Shown: positions 41,946 to 50,752 of the stretch, one piece after another
Layout of the letters: each line of letters begins with the position of its first letter
How positions within the stretch are numbered: the stretch's first letter is position 1
Assembly: GCF_003990445.1 (NCBI RefSeq)
Contig: NZ_REEZ01000007.1
Location: forward strand, 124,001 to 188,000
Origin: Pararhodobacter zhoushanensis
Lineage (GTDB): Bacteria > Pseudomonadota > Alphaproteobacteria > Rhodobacterales > Rhodobacteraceae
Reading direction: 5' to 3'
Length of the DNA stretch: 64,000 nucleotides
Notes under the pieces: model-generated
What the model saw: only the letters and a program-made list of their open reading frames with translations
Databases searched by the model: none
What the model was told of the DNA's origin: nothing
Position numbers and translations under genes: made by a program

Positions 41946-43076
41946 TCAGTCCCGCGGGGTCAGGCGGAGCAGCTGGCCGGGGGCGTCGTCCTCGATCAGC
42001 CAGACCGCCCCGTCGGGGGCCATGGCCACATCGCGGATACGGGCGTCCATGTCCCAGCGCTCGGCCTCGTCGGCCTGATCGCCGTCAACCGTGACGCGCA
42101 CCAATCCCCGCGCGGCCAGCCCGCCGATCAGCGCCGAGCCTTGCCAGTCGGGGAACAGATCGCCGGTGTAGAACACCATCCCGGCAGGGGCGATCACGGG
42201 CGTCCAGCTCAGGCGCGGGGCCTCGAACTCGGGGCGTTCTTCGTGGTCGGGGATGGCCGAGCCGCTGTAATTGCTGCCATTCGACACCACGGGCCAGCCA
42301 TAGTTCAGCCCCGGCGCAATCAGGTTCAGCTCATCGCCGCCGCGCGGTCCCATCTCGTGCAGCCAGAGGTTTCCGTCGGGCGCAAAGGCCAGCCCGTAGG
42401 GGTTGCGGTTGCCCAGCGTCCATAGCTGCGCCGCCACGCCGACCTCATCGGCAAAGGGGTTGTCCGCCGGGGTCGAGCCGTCCAGCATCAGCCGCAGCAC
42501 CTTGCCGCGCGCCTGCGCCGGATCTTGCGCGCTCTCGGACAAGGTGCGCTCGCCCAGCGTCAGGAACAGATGCTCGCCCGCCGGGTCAAAGGCGATGATC
42601 GCGCCGGGATGCCCGCCGCCACCGCCCTGCGGCTGACGCCACAACTCCTCGACATCGCGCAGGCTTGTCCCGTCCAGCCGCGCGCGGGCCAGCACGATCT
42701 GGCTGCCGTCCTCGCCGGGCGCGGCATAGGTCAGATAGATCAGCCCGCTCTGCGCGAAATCGGGGGCAGGGGCGACATCATGCATGCCCAGCTGGCCCTG
42801 CTGATGAACCTCTGGCACGCCCGAAATCTCGGTCTTCTCACCCTCGGGCGTCACCACGAACAGATGCCCTGCGTGTTCCGTCACCAGCATCCGCCCGTCC
42901 GGCAGCGCCGCAATCGCCCAAGGGGTGTCGAAATCGGCTACCGCCTGCACCGCGAAGGGTTGGGTCGGACTGTAGTCGCGTGCGCCGACTGTCCGGCCAT
43001 TGGCGAGAATCGGCAGCACAGCAAGCGCGGTTCCGGCGATCAGGCCAGAAAGGATAAGAACGGAGCGCGGACGCAT
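41946..43076 (-). CDS. PQQ-dependent sugar dehydrogenase (soluble aldose dehydrogenase type)
   Basis: This is a 376-residue periplasmic six-bladed beta-propeller with a signal peptide (about residues 1-27). Features of the YliI/Asd group are FDTPWAIAALPDGRMLVTEHAGHL, LGMHDVAPAPDF, GERTLSESAQDPAQARGKVLRL, TLGNRNPYGLAFAPDGNLWLHEMGPRGGDELN and NYGWPVVSNG. It oxidises aldoses to lactones with PQQ, passing electrons to the respiratory chain. The gene is alone. No PQQ synthesis gene is in the window. Confidence 0.92.
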   Translation of the reverse strand: MRPRSVLILSGLIAGTALAVLPILANGRTVGARDYSPTQPFAVQAVADFDTPWAIAALPDGRMLVTEHAGHLFVVTPEGEKTEISGVPEVHQQGQLGMHDVAPAPDFAQSGLIYLTYAAPGEDGSQIVLARARLDGTSLRDVEELWRQPQGGGGGHPGAIIAFDPAGEHLFLTLGERTLSESAQDPAQARGKVLRLMLDGSTPADNPFADEVGVAAQLWTLGNRNPYGLAFAPDGNLWLHEMGPRGGDELNLIAPGLNYGWPVVSNGSNYSGSAIPDHEERPEFEAPRLSWTPVIAPAGMVFYTGDLFPDWQGSALIGGLAARGLVRVTVDGDQADEAERWDMDARIRDVAMAPDGAVWLIEDDAPGQLLRLTPRD

Positions 43077-43283
43077 GGGGGTCTCCTGGTCAAAGGGCAG
43101 GCGCAGGGGGCCTTTGCCCTAATCTAGCGCGCAAGGGTGCCGGGGGCACGTCACCGCCCGCGCACGTTTTTGTCAGGAGCCACCGCGCGTTGCGCCCCCG
43201 GCACCCGTCCGCATCGCGCGCCGGGTTGCGCGCAACACAAAGGTGTCGGCGGGATGCGCTTGCAGGTCTGAAACGCCGGGCGG

Positions 43284-45167
43284 CTACAGCCGGGGCATCC
43301 CTTTGGGCCGGGACAACCGCTTTTGCGCTGCCACCCGGAACGGCGCATTCGCCGCGCCATAACCCTGATAGCCGCCGCGCCGTTCGATCAGTTCGATGAA
43401 CATCGCACCGGCGAAATTGCGCGAATAGAGCTGAAAGAACTCGGCCTCGCCGTCGCGGTCATAGAGAATGTTATGCGCCTGCAAGCGGGCCAGAAACGCC
43501 GGGTCCAGCTCGAACCGGGCGGTCAAATCGGCATAGTAGTTGCCCGGCATCGGCAGCGGTTCAAAGCCCAGCACCGCCAACCGTTCGGCCGTGGCAAAGA
43601 TGTCATCGCAGGCAAAGGCCACATGCTGCACGGCTGCACCAAAGCTGTCGGCCAGAAAGCCCCCGGCCAGTGTGCGGTGGTTCTCGGCCCCGTTCAGCGT
43701 CACCCGCAACCCGCCATCGGGCGAGGACAGCGCCTGACTGCGCACCAGCCCGTCGGGGTCGATGACGTCGACCATCGGCGTCTTGGTCATGCCGAACAAC
43801 GAGGAATAGAACAGCGACCATGACAGCATCTCGTCATAGCTCATGGTCAGCGCAAGGTGATCAACCCGTGTCAGACCCGCGCCGGGGGCAGAGTTGCCAG
43901 TGCGCGTAAACTCCACCTGCCACACATCGCTGAACCCGTCGTCAACGAAATGCAGAACCGAGCCGCCGACGCCGCGGATGGCCGGGATCGGCAGTTCGCC
44001 GGCCTGACGCGGCTGGCTGAATGCCGCGGATCCCAGCGCGATTGCCCGGGCAACCGTGTCTGGGGCCGAGGCCACGCGCAGCCCGATATCGCAGATATTG
44101 GTGCGGTGGACGGTAAACGTGCTGCCCGCGTGGCCCTGCGTTTCGGCGTTCAGCAGAACGCGGATCGCGCCCTGTTGCCACAGGGTCAGATCCTTGGCGA
44201 TGTGGCGGCCCGTCTCGGCAAAGCCCAGCGTGCGCAGCAGGGCGGCGATGCTTTCGGCCTCGGTCCCGCGGGTGGCGATCTCGATGAACTCGACCCCCTG
44301 CGCGGGCTTGGGTGCCGGGATCGGTGGCAGATCGACCGTCAGCGACGGCTCGGCCCGGCGCACGCTGTCCATCAGGTGGATCAGTGAGCGGTGGCCATCG
44401 CGGGCAATCGCGCGCGGCAAGCCGCCGCGAAACTGGTCGTTGAAGATTTCCAGACTGATCGGCCCGCTGTAGCCCGTCGCCATCACCGCGCGCATGAAGC
44501 CGGTGACGTCCAGATCGCCCTCGCCGGGCATGTTGCGAAAGTGGCGCGACCAGTAGAGCAGATCCATCGGGATCGCGGGCGCATCGGCCAGCTGGACAAA
44601 AAAGATCCGGTCGCCGGGAATGCGGCGGATGGTGTCGGGGTCGATCCCCCGGCCCAGCGTGTGAAAACTGTCCAGGATAAGTCCGACATTCGCATGATCG
44701 GCGCGGCGCACGATTTCCCACGCATCGCGGTGGTCATCGACATGCTTGCCCCATGCCAGCGCCTCGTACCCGACGCGCAACCCGCGCTTTGCCGCGCGCT
44801 CGCCCAGCTCGGCGAAATCCGCCGCTGCGCGGTCGACACCGCCCTGCGCCTGCGGATGCACGGACGAGCACACCAGCATCAGATCGCAGCCCAGTTCACC
44901 CATCAGATCGAACTTGCGCTCGGCGCGTTCAAAGGCCCGCCGCCGCAGGTCGCCCGGCAGCCCCTCGAAATCGCGGAACGGCTGGAACAGCATCAGATCA
45001 AGCCCCGCGTCCCGGATGCGGGTCGCCAGCGCGCGCGGGCTGCGGGCGTCGGCGATGAAATCCTGCTCAAAGATCTCGATCCCGTCGAATCCCGCCGCCG
45101 CGATCGCTTCGATCTTTTCTTCCAGATTTCCTGCGATGGAAACGCTGGCGATCCCGCATTTCAGCAT
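43284..45167 (-). CDS. quiC: Bifunctional 3-dehydroshikimate dehydratase / HPPD-like protein (QuiC-type)
   Basis: This is a 627-residue fusion. Residues 1-280 form an AP-endonuclease-2/TIM barrel (CGIASVSIAGNLEEKIEAIAAAGFDGIEIFE, EALAWGKHVDDHRDAW, GLILDSFHTLGRG, SLEIFNDQFRGG) that dehydrates 3-dehydroshikimate to protocatechuate. Residues about 290-627 are a two-module VOC domain like 4-hydroxyphenylpyruvate dioxygenase, with possible metal ligands in TRVDHLALTMSYDEM, AVQHVAFACDDI and FIELIERRGGYQGYG. It lies directly before a TRAP transporter and a shikimate dehydrogenase, which makes a shikimate/quinate catabolic role firm. Confidence 0.92.
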   Translation of the reverse strand: MLKCGIASVSIAGNLEEKIEAIAAAGFDGIEIFEQDFIADARSPRALATRIRDAGLDLMLFQPFRDFEGLPGDLRRRAFERAERKFDLMGELGCDLMLVCSSVHPQAQGGVDRAAADFAELGERAAKRGLRVGYEALAWGKHVDDHRDAWEIVRRADHANVGLILDSFHTLGRGIDPDTIRRIPGDRIFFVQLADAPAIPMDLLYWSRHFRNMPGEGDLDVTGFMRAVMATGYSGPISLEIFNDQFRGGLPRAIARDGHRSLIHLMDSVRRAEPSLTVDLPPIPAPKPAQGVEFIEIATRGTEAESIAALLRTLGFAETGRHIAKDLTLWQQGAIRVLLNAETQGHAGSTFTVHRTNICDIGLRVASAPDTVARAIALGSAAFSQPRQAGELPIPAIRGVGGSVLHFVDDGFSDVWQVEFTRTGNSAPGAGLTRVDHLALTMSYDEMLSWSLFYSSLFGMTKTPMVDVIDPDGLVRSQALSSPDGGLRVTLNGAENHRTLAGGFLADSFGAAVQHVAFACDDIFATAERLAVLGFEPLPMPGNYYADLTARFELDPAFLARLQAHNILYDRDGEAEFFQLYSRNFAGAMFIELIERRGGYQGYGAANAPFRVAAQKRLSRPKGMPRL

Positions 45168-45170
45168 GGC

Positions 45171-46472
45171 TTACCCCTGATATCCCAACACACGCGGCAG
45201 ATAGAGCACGAAGTCCGGGCAGAAGGTGATCACCATCAAGGCCACGATCAGAATCGCAATGAACGGTGCCAGATCCTTGATGATCGGGATCAGCGGTTGC
45301 TTGGTGATCGCCGCGACGATGAACAACAGCAGGCCGTAAGGGGGCGTGATCAGCCCCAGCATCGCGTTGACCACCAGCACCACACCGAAATGCACCAGAT
45401 CAATCCCCAGCGCCTGCGCAGCCGGGATCAGGATCGGCACCACGATCAGCAACAGCGCTCCGGCTTCCAGCACGCAGCCCAGCACCAGAAACAGGATGTT
45501 GACGGCGATCAGGAACCCGACAGGCCCCAGATCCATCGCGCTGAGCATCGCGGCGACCGAATCCGGCACATTTTCGCGCGTGACCACATAGTTGAAGGAC
45601 AGCGCCCCGGCGATCAGAATGCCCACCGACGCCGTTGAGCGGGCCGAACCCAGCAGCGCCTGATACAGCCCCCGCGCGCTGACCGACCGGTACAGCACGA
45701 CCGAGATCACCAGCGCATAGGCAGCGGCGACGGCGGCGGCCTCGGTCGGTGTCATCACCCCGCCATAGATACCGCCCAGCAGGATCACCGGCAGCATCAG
45801 CGCCGGGATCGCCTGCCATGTTGCGCCGGGCAGTTCGCGCAGCGGAATGCCGTCATCGACCGGGAACCCGCGCCGATGGGCGATCACGCCGTTGGTGACG
45901 GCCATCAGCAGCGCCATCAGCAGGCCGGGCAGGATACCGGCGGCGAACAGAAAGCCGACCGACTGGCCCGAGACCAGCGCATACAGCACCATCGGGATCG
46001 ACGGCGGGATGATCGGGCCGACAATGGCCGTGGCGGCAGTGATCGCGGCGGCATAGCTGGGGGTGTATTTGCCGTCCTTGGTCATCATGGTGATGACGAT
46101 CTTGCCCATGCCCACGGCGTCCGCCACGGCCGAGCCGGACATGCCCGAAAAGATCAGCGACGAGACCACGTTTACGTGCCCCAGCCCGCCCCGGAACCGA
46201 CCCACCAATGCCTGCGCAAAGCGCAAGAGCTTGTCGGCCAGCGAGCCGATATTCATGATGTCAGCGGCCAGAATGAACAGCGGCACCGCCAGCAGCGTAT
46301 AGCCGTTGAACAGACCCTGCATCATCGTCTCGGCGGCGATGGAGACGTCGTAGCCCTTGAGCATCAGGTAGACAAAACTGCCCACCAGCATCGAGATGCC
46401 GATGGACTGACCCATCAGCGCCAGCGCCGCGATCAGCACCATGGCCAGGGTGAACGGATCAGTCATAATCAT
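45171..46472 (-). CDS. dctM: TRAP transporter large permease DctM (shikimate/quinate module)
   Basis: This is a 433-residue DctM-family permease with about 12 helices: LVGRFRGGLGHVNVVSSLIFSGMSGSAVADAVGMGKI, GPIIPPSIPMVLYALVSGQSVG and MTPTEAAAVAAAYALV. It overlaps the dctQ gene by 14 bp and sits 3 bp upstream of the quiC start. The substrate is probably shikimate, dehydroshikimate or quinate, from the neighbouring enzymes. Confidence 0.92.
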   Translation of the reverse strand: MIMTDPFTLAMVLIAALALMGQSIGISMLVGSFVYLMLKGYDVSIAAETMMQGLFNGYTLLAVPLFILAADIMNIGSLADKLLRFAQALVGRFRGGLGHVNVVSSLIFSGMSGSAVADAVGMGKIVITMMTKDGKYTPSYAAAITAATAIVGPIIPPSIPMVLYALVSGQSVGFLFAAGILPGLLMALLMAVTNGVIAHRRGFPVDDGIPLRELPGATWQAIPALMLPVILLGGIYGGVMTPTEAAAVAAAYALVISVVLYRSVSARGLYQALLGSARSTASVGILIAGALSFNYVVTRENVPDSVAAMLSAMDLGPVGFLIAVNILFLVLGCVLEAGALLLIVVPILIPAAQALGIDLVHFGVVLVVNAMLGLITPPYGLLLFIVAAITKQPLIPIIKDLAPFIAILIVALMVITFCPDFVLYLPRVLGYQG

Positions 46473-46989
46473 GGCCCTCGGGATGGATCGGCGTCACATA
46501 GCGGCTGCCTGTCCCCCGGATCGCACCCCAGACGTTAAGCAGGCTGCGGATGATCACGGCGACGGCGAAGGCGATGTAGATCGCAAAGACATAATTGTAG
46601 GGGATGCGCAGGGCGGGCGTGCGCTCGATCCGCATGAACTGCACGTAGTCCCAGCACTTGGGCAGCGTATAGGCCAGGATCGCGGCGCAGATCAGGCCGG
46701 TGGCAACGTCGAGCACCCGGCGCGCGCCCAGCGGCAGGCCGTTGTAAACGATATCCAGACGGATGATGTCGCTGTCGCGCACGACAAAGGCATAGCCGAA
46801 CAGGATGCCCCAGAGCCACGCGATCGAGACAAACTCGACCGTCCAGTTGGTGTAAGTCACCGGCAAGGCAAGGATATAGCGAAACAGGATCTGCAGCAGG
46901 AAGGTGAGAAACATCGCCGCCAGCATCAGCGCAATGAAATTCTCGGCGCGTCGCTGCAACCATCCAAGGATCGGCGCAAAGCGGGTCAT
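46459..46989 (-). CDS. dctQ: TRAP transporter small permease DctQ (shikimate/quinate module)
   Basis: This is a 176-residue four-helix membrane protein. TNWTVEFVSIAWLWGILFGYAFVVRDSDIIRLDIVYNGLP is the DctQ helix-2/3 region. It lies between dctP (75-bp gap with a hairpin) and dctM (14-bp overlap) and forms the complex with both. Confidence 0.9.
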   Translation of the reverse strand: MTRFAPILGWLQRRAENFIALMLAAMFLTFLLQILFRYILALPVTYTNWTVEFVSIAWLWGILFGYAFVVRDSDIIRLDIVYNGLPLGARRVLDVATGLICAAILAYTLPKCWDYVQFMRIERTPALRIPYNYVFAIYIAFAVAVIIRSLLNVWGAIRGTGSRYVTPIHPEGHDYD

Positions 46990-47019
46990 GGCGTGTCTCC
47001 GTCAGGGCGGGCAGAGGCT

Positions 47020-47049
47020 GCGACGGCGACCGTACCGGGCCACCGTCGC
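47020..47049 (-). other. Intercistronic hairpin between dctP and dctQ
   Basis: GCGACGG (47020-47026) and CCGTCGC (47043-47049) pair around a 16-base loop, without a T-run. It occupies the same position as 11010-11036 in the other TRAP operon and may keep the binding protein in excess. Confidence 0.5.
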
Positions 47050-47064
47050 GCGCTGGGCGCAGGC

Positions 47065-48048
47065 TTATTGGCCGACAGCGCCGATGGCATCGACCAGCCC
47101 GTCAGGCCAGTCCGCCGAATAGGGCGAGTTCATGTAAACCTCGGTCACATGCGCCTGAAACGCGGCGTTGTCAGGGACATAGACGTCGATGCCCTGCGCT
47201 TCGAATTCGGCTTGCAGGGTCGCTTCCTGATCCAGCGTGATCTGGTCAAGCGCCGCTTCGAACTGGTTGGCACACATCTGCACGCGCTCTTGCTGCTCGC
47301 CGGTCATCGCGTTCCACTTGGACATCGAGATGGTGAATTCGTTCGCCGCGATCAGGTGGTTGGTCAGCGCGATATGGGTCAGCAGCTCGTCGAAATGCAT
47401 CGAGCGGGTGGCCGGAAAGCCGTTATCCTGCGCGTCGATGGCATGCGTTTGCAGCGCGGTGTAAACCTCGGTGAAGGCCACCGGCACCGGGCTTGCCCCC
47501 ATCGCCTGACCGACGAACTGCCAACCCTCACCACCGGGCATCCGCAGACGGACACCGGCCAGATCCTCAGGCGTCATGTAGCGGTGGTCGCCGATATACG
47601 ACAGGTGGCGCGCGCCGATATAGGGGAAGGACAGGAACTTGATGTTGGTCGCGTCCTCGACCTGCGCCCACAGATCATCCAGCACGTCGCTGTTATAGAC
47701 CGCGCGCATGTGCTCATAGTCGCGGAACAGGAACGGCAGACCCAGGACCGAGGTCGCCGGGACCTGATTGTAAAAGTCAAAGATCGCCAGATTGGCCATG
47801 TCCAGATTGCCGCGCTGCATGGCGGTCAGCTCGGTGCCCTGCGCGAACAGAGTCGCGCCGTGATAGGCTTGGAAGTTGAACTCGTCGCCCAGACAATCGC
47901 CGAATTCCGTTTGCAGCAGCTGCGAGCGGATATCGGTGTCGGACACCGTGTCCGAATAGATCAGTTCGACCGTTGCCGAGGCGGCGCTGGCACTCAGGGT
48001 CGCAGCGGCGGTGCCGCAGGTCAGAAGAGTCTTCAGAGTCAAACGCAT
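47065..48048 (-). CDS. dctP: TRAP transporter solute-binding protein DctP (shikimate/quinate module)
   Basis: This is a 327-residue secreted DctP protein with a signal peptide (residues about 1-25). LAGVRLRMPGGEGWQFVGQAMGASPVPVAFTEVYTALQTHAIDAQDNG is the ligand-binding block with the conserved Arg. ATG 48048 follows GGAGGATATT. The longer frame (to 48378) runs through the shikimate dehydrogenase gene and is not used. Ligand inferred to be a shikimate-pathway hydroaromatic acid. Confidence 0.92.
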   Translation of the reverse strand: MRLTLKTLLTCGTAAATLSASAASATVELIYSDTVSDTDIRSQLLQTEFGDCLGDEFNFQAYHGATLFAQGTELTAMQRGNLDMANLAIFDFYNQVPATSVLGLPFLFRDYEHMRAVYNSDVLDDLWAQVEDATNIKFLSFPYIGARHLSYIGDHRYMTPEDLAGVRLRMPGGEGWQFVGQAMGASPVPVAFTEVYTALQTHAIDAQDNGFPATRSMHFDELLTHIALTNHLIAANEFTISMSKWNAMTGEQQERVQMCANQFEAALDQITLDQEATLQAEFEAQGIDVYVPDNAAFQAHVTEVYMNSPYSADWPDGLVDAIGAVGQ

Positions 48049-48091
48049 AATATCCTCCCAGTAGCGTTTGGTGCGCCCCGAAGGGTGCAGG

Positions 48092-48967
48092 TCAGGTGAA
48101 ACTGTCGAATGTGGCGCGCATCCGCGCCGGGTCGGGCTTGCGCCCGGTGAACAGCTCGAACGCCAGAACCGCCTGAAAAACGGCCATGCCCGAGCCGTCG
48201 ATGCCGTGACAGCCCTTGGCGCGGGCCTGTTGCAGGAACGCGGTTTCCAGCGGGAAGTAGACGATATCGGCAACCCAGTGGCGCGGCTCGACCAGCGCCA
48301 TGTCCAGCGGCGTGCCGGGCAGTTTGGCCATGCCCACCGGCGTTGCGTTGACGATGCCGTCGGCCGCAGCGGCGGCAACGCGCAGATCAGCCGCCAGGCG
48401 CACCCGCCCGACCCCCAGCCGCGCGGTAATCGACCCGACCAGCGCCTGGGCGGCAGCGGCGTCCACGTCCTGCACGAACAGCAGCCCTACGCCCGAGTCG
48501 AGCAGCGCATTGGCCACCGCGCCCCCGGCACCGCCCGCGCCCAGCAGCAGCGCGCAACCATGCGCCTGCGCGCCGATGTCGCGGCGAAAGCCCTCGGCAA
48601 ATCCGGCGTAATCGGTGTTGTGTGCCACGCGCCCGTCCGGCCCGAAAACCACGGTGTTGGTCGCGCCGACCGCCAGCGCCGAAGGCGCGATGCTGTCGAC
48701 GTGGTCAAGCGCCGCGCGCTTGAACGGAAAGGTCACGTTCACCCCGGCCAGCCCGTCCGCCTGCGCCTGATCGAGCAGGGCGGCGATGTCGCGCGTCGCC
48801 AGCTGATCGGCGTCGATCAACTCATAGCCATAATCCAGCCCCAGCGCGCGGCCTTCCTCGATGTGCATGCGTGGCGTGCGCGATGCGCCGATACCGGCCC
48901 CGATCAACGCCGCACGCAAGCCCGGACCGGGCGACGCAAGGGTCACAGGTGATGGCGCTGCGGACAT
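48092..48967 (-). CDS. Shikimate/quinate dehydrogenase (AroE family, catabolic type)
   Basis: This is a 291-residue NAD(P)-dependent dehydrogenase. The substrate-site motif GASRTPRMHIEEG replaces the usual S-x-S-P-x-x-H. NVTFPFKRA contains the catalytic Lys, NTDYAGF the catalytic Asp, and GAGGAGGAVANAL is the nucleotide-binding loop. It converts shikimate (or quinate) to the 3-dehydro acid that QuiC dehydrates. The start is ATG 48967 after GGGAGGAATC. It is first in the operon with dctPQM and quiC. Confidence 0.9.
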   Translation of the reverse strand: MSAAPSPVTLASPGPGLRAALIGAGIGASRTPRMHIEEGRALGLDYGYELIDADQLATRDIAALLDQAQADGLAGVNVTFPFKRAALDHVDSIAPSALAVGATNTVVFGPDGRVAHNTDYAGFAEGFRRDIGAQAHGCALLLGAGGAGGAVANALLDSGVGLLFVQDVDAAAAQALVGSITARLGVGRVRLAADLRVAAAAADGIVNATPVGMAKLPGTPLDMALVEPRHWVADIVYFPLETAFLQQARAKGCHGIDGSGMAVFQAVLAFELFTGRKPDPARMRATFDSFT

Positions 48968-49018
48968 GCGGATCGATTCCTCCCTCGGCTCCTGCGGCTC
49001 AAATTGTACCGACAAGTT

Positions 49019-49031
49019 AATTGTGTCAATT
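49019..49031. promoter_or_regulatory. Palindrome AATTG-TGT-CAATT between shikimate dehydrogenase and TetR fusion
   Basis: A perfect 5-bp inverted repeat with a 3-base centre sits in the 111-bp divergent promoter region. The TetR domain encoded next door is the likely binder and would control both directions. Confidence 0.5.
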
Positions 49032-49078
49032 GAAATGTTCCGCTAGGTTCATTTCCAACGGAAGAGGAGCACCACCCG

Positions 49079-50704
49079 ATGGGCGAAGGCGTGATGGACG
49101 GCGGGCAGGGCCGGCAGCGATGGAAGCAAGATCCTGAGGGGGTTCGCCGCGCGATTCTGGATGCGGCGCAGGCTGAATTCGCCCGCCATGGCTATGCCTC
49201 GACACGGGTCGAGGATATCGCGGCGCAGACCGCGACCTCCAAGCGTATGATTTATTACTATTTCACCGACAAAGAGGGGCTTTACCTGCAAGCGCTTGAA
49301 TCAGCCTATGCGCAGGTGCGTCAGGGCGAGGCGGCGCTGCGGCTGGACCACTTGCCGCCGGTGCAGGCGCTTAGAACATTGGTCGAATTCACCTTTGACC
49401 ACCACCGCGCGCATCCTGATTTCATCCGGCTGGTGATGATCGAAAACGTCCATAACGCCGACAATCTGCGCGCTTCGGGTCTGATCGGGCGGGTCAACAA
49501 GGGGGCTATCGAGAAACTGGCCGATCTCTTGGCACGGGGGCAGGCGCAGGGCCTGTTCCGTCCCGATATCCTGCCGTTGGAACTGCACTGGCACATCTCG
49601 GCGCTGTCCTTCTTCAATGTTTCCAACCGGCCCAGCTTTACCGAAAGCTTCGGCGATTCCCTGTTCGCCGAAGCCGGTCAGGCCCGGCTCAAGGCGCAGG
49701 CGGTCGAGGCCGTCTTGCGCCTGGTTCAGGCCGGTGCCGACACCCCTACACCCACCCCGGAGCCCCCTATGCTGAACCCTGAACTCACTGGCTTTCTGAC
49801 GGCATGGACCGAGAAATGGGCCGCGTTGCCCCCCGGTGCCTCGCCTGCTGACCGGCGCAAACGGTTCGAGGTGATCGCCGCCGAAATGCGCCTGCCGACG
49901 CCCGAGGATGTCGATTGCGAGACCGAGCACTGGATCGACTCCAAGGCCGGTCCGGTCCGCGTGCGGGTGTTTCGCCATCGCTCGGGCGGGACGCAGCCGT
50001 GCCTGATCTACATGCACGGCGGGGCGTGGATGCAGGGCTCGCCCGAGACGCATTGGGACATCACCAGCCGCATCGCCTCGACCAACAGGCAGACGGTGAT
50101 CAGCGTCGATTACGCGCTGGCACCCGAGCATCCGTTCCCCGCCGCGCTGGATCAATGCGGGGCGGTGGCGCGCTGGGCGCATGCGACAGCGGGCAGTCTG
50201 GGCATCGATCCGGCGCGCATCGCGGTGGGCGGTGACAGCGCGGGCGGCAATCTGGCGGCAGCGCTGGCGCTGGATCTGCGCGGCTCCGAGGTGCCGCTGA
50301 TCGCGCAATTGCTGATCTACCCGGCCTGCGATTTCGACAAATCCCGCCCCAGCTATAGCGAAAACGCCGAAGCGCCGCTGTTGCAGGTCAAGGGCATGGA
50401 CATGGTCAACGCGATGTATTCACCCGACACCGCGCAGCTGCACACCAACCCCCGCGTCGCCCCGCTGGTGGCCGCATCGCACGCAGGCCTTCCCCCCGCG
50501 TTCATCGCCGTCGCGCAAAACGACCCGCTGCGCGATTCCGGGCTGGCCTATGCCGATGCGCTGCGCAGCGCGGGTGTGCCGGTCACGCAGGACGACGGCA
50601 CCGGCCTGATCCACGGCTATCTGCGCGCGATGGAATATTGCGCCGCCAGCCGTACCGCGCTTGCGGCGATGACCGACTGGCTGGCACAGCAACAGACCGT
50701 CTGA
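49079..50704 (+). CDS. TetR regulator fused to an HSL-type alpha/beta hydrolase
   Basis: One 541-codon frame without a stop joins two full domains. Residues 20-65 are a TetR helix-turn-helix (ILDAAQAEFARHGYASTRVEDIAAQTATSKRMIYYYF) followed by a TetR ligand domain to about 218. Next is a TPTPTPEPP linker, then from Met231 a hormone-sensitive-lipase-type hydrolase (oxyanion HGGAW, APEHPFPAALDQ, nucleophile GGDSAGGNLAAALAL, late His in IHGYLRAM). Met231 has its own GGAG ribosome site 6 bases upstream, so a free hydrolase could also be made. It is divergent from shikimate genes; an ester such as chlorogenate is a possible substrate (inference). Confidence 0.85.
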   Translation: MGEGVMDGGQGRQRWKQDPEGVRRAILDAAQAEFARHGYASTRVEDIAAQTATSKRMIYYYFTDKEGLYLQALESAYAQVRQGEAALRLDHLPPVQALRTLVEFTFDHHRAHPDFIRLVMIENVHNADNLRASGLIGRVNKGAIEKLADLLARGQAQGLFRPDILPLELHWHISALSFFNVSNRPSFTESFGDSLFAEAGQARLKAQAVEAVLRLVQAGADTPTPTPEPPMLNPELTGFLTAWTEKWAALPPGASPADRRKRFEVIAAEMRLPTPEDVDCETEHWIDSKAGPVRVRVFRHRSGGTQPCLIYMHGGAWMQGSPETHWDITSRIASTNRQTVISVDYALAPEHPFPAALDQCGAVARWAHATAGSLGIDPARIAVGGDSAGGNLAAALALDLRGSEVPLIAQLLIYPACDFDKSRPSYSENAEAPLLQVKGMDMVNAMYSPDTAQLHTNPRVAPLVAASHAGLPPAFIAVAQNDPLRDSGLAYADALRSAGVPVTQDDGTGLIHGYLRAMEYCAASRTALAAMTDWLAQQQTV

Positions 50705-50716
50705 GCCCCCAGTGGT

Positions 50717-50745
50717 GACCCGGCAGGCCTTTGGCTTGCCGGGTC
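50717..50745. terminator. Bidirectional hairpin between convergent genes
   Basis: GACCCGGCA (50717-50725) pairs perfectly with TGCCGGGTC (50737-50745). It lies between the fusion gene and the TAXI permease gene, which end facing each other. No clear T-run. Confidence 0.55.
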
Positions 50746-50752
50746 GCCGCGC

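Noticed and set aside
46441-48099. 550-codon plus-strand open frame opposite the TRAP genes
   Set aside because: Antisense of dctQ and dctP, with low-complexity His/Gln/Arg composition and no ribosome site or family signal.
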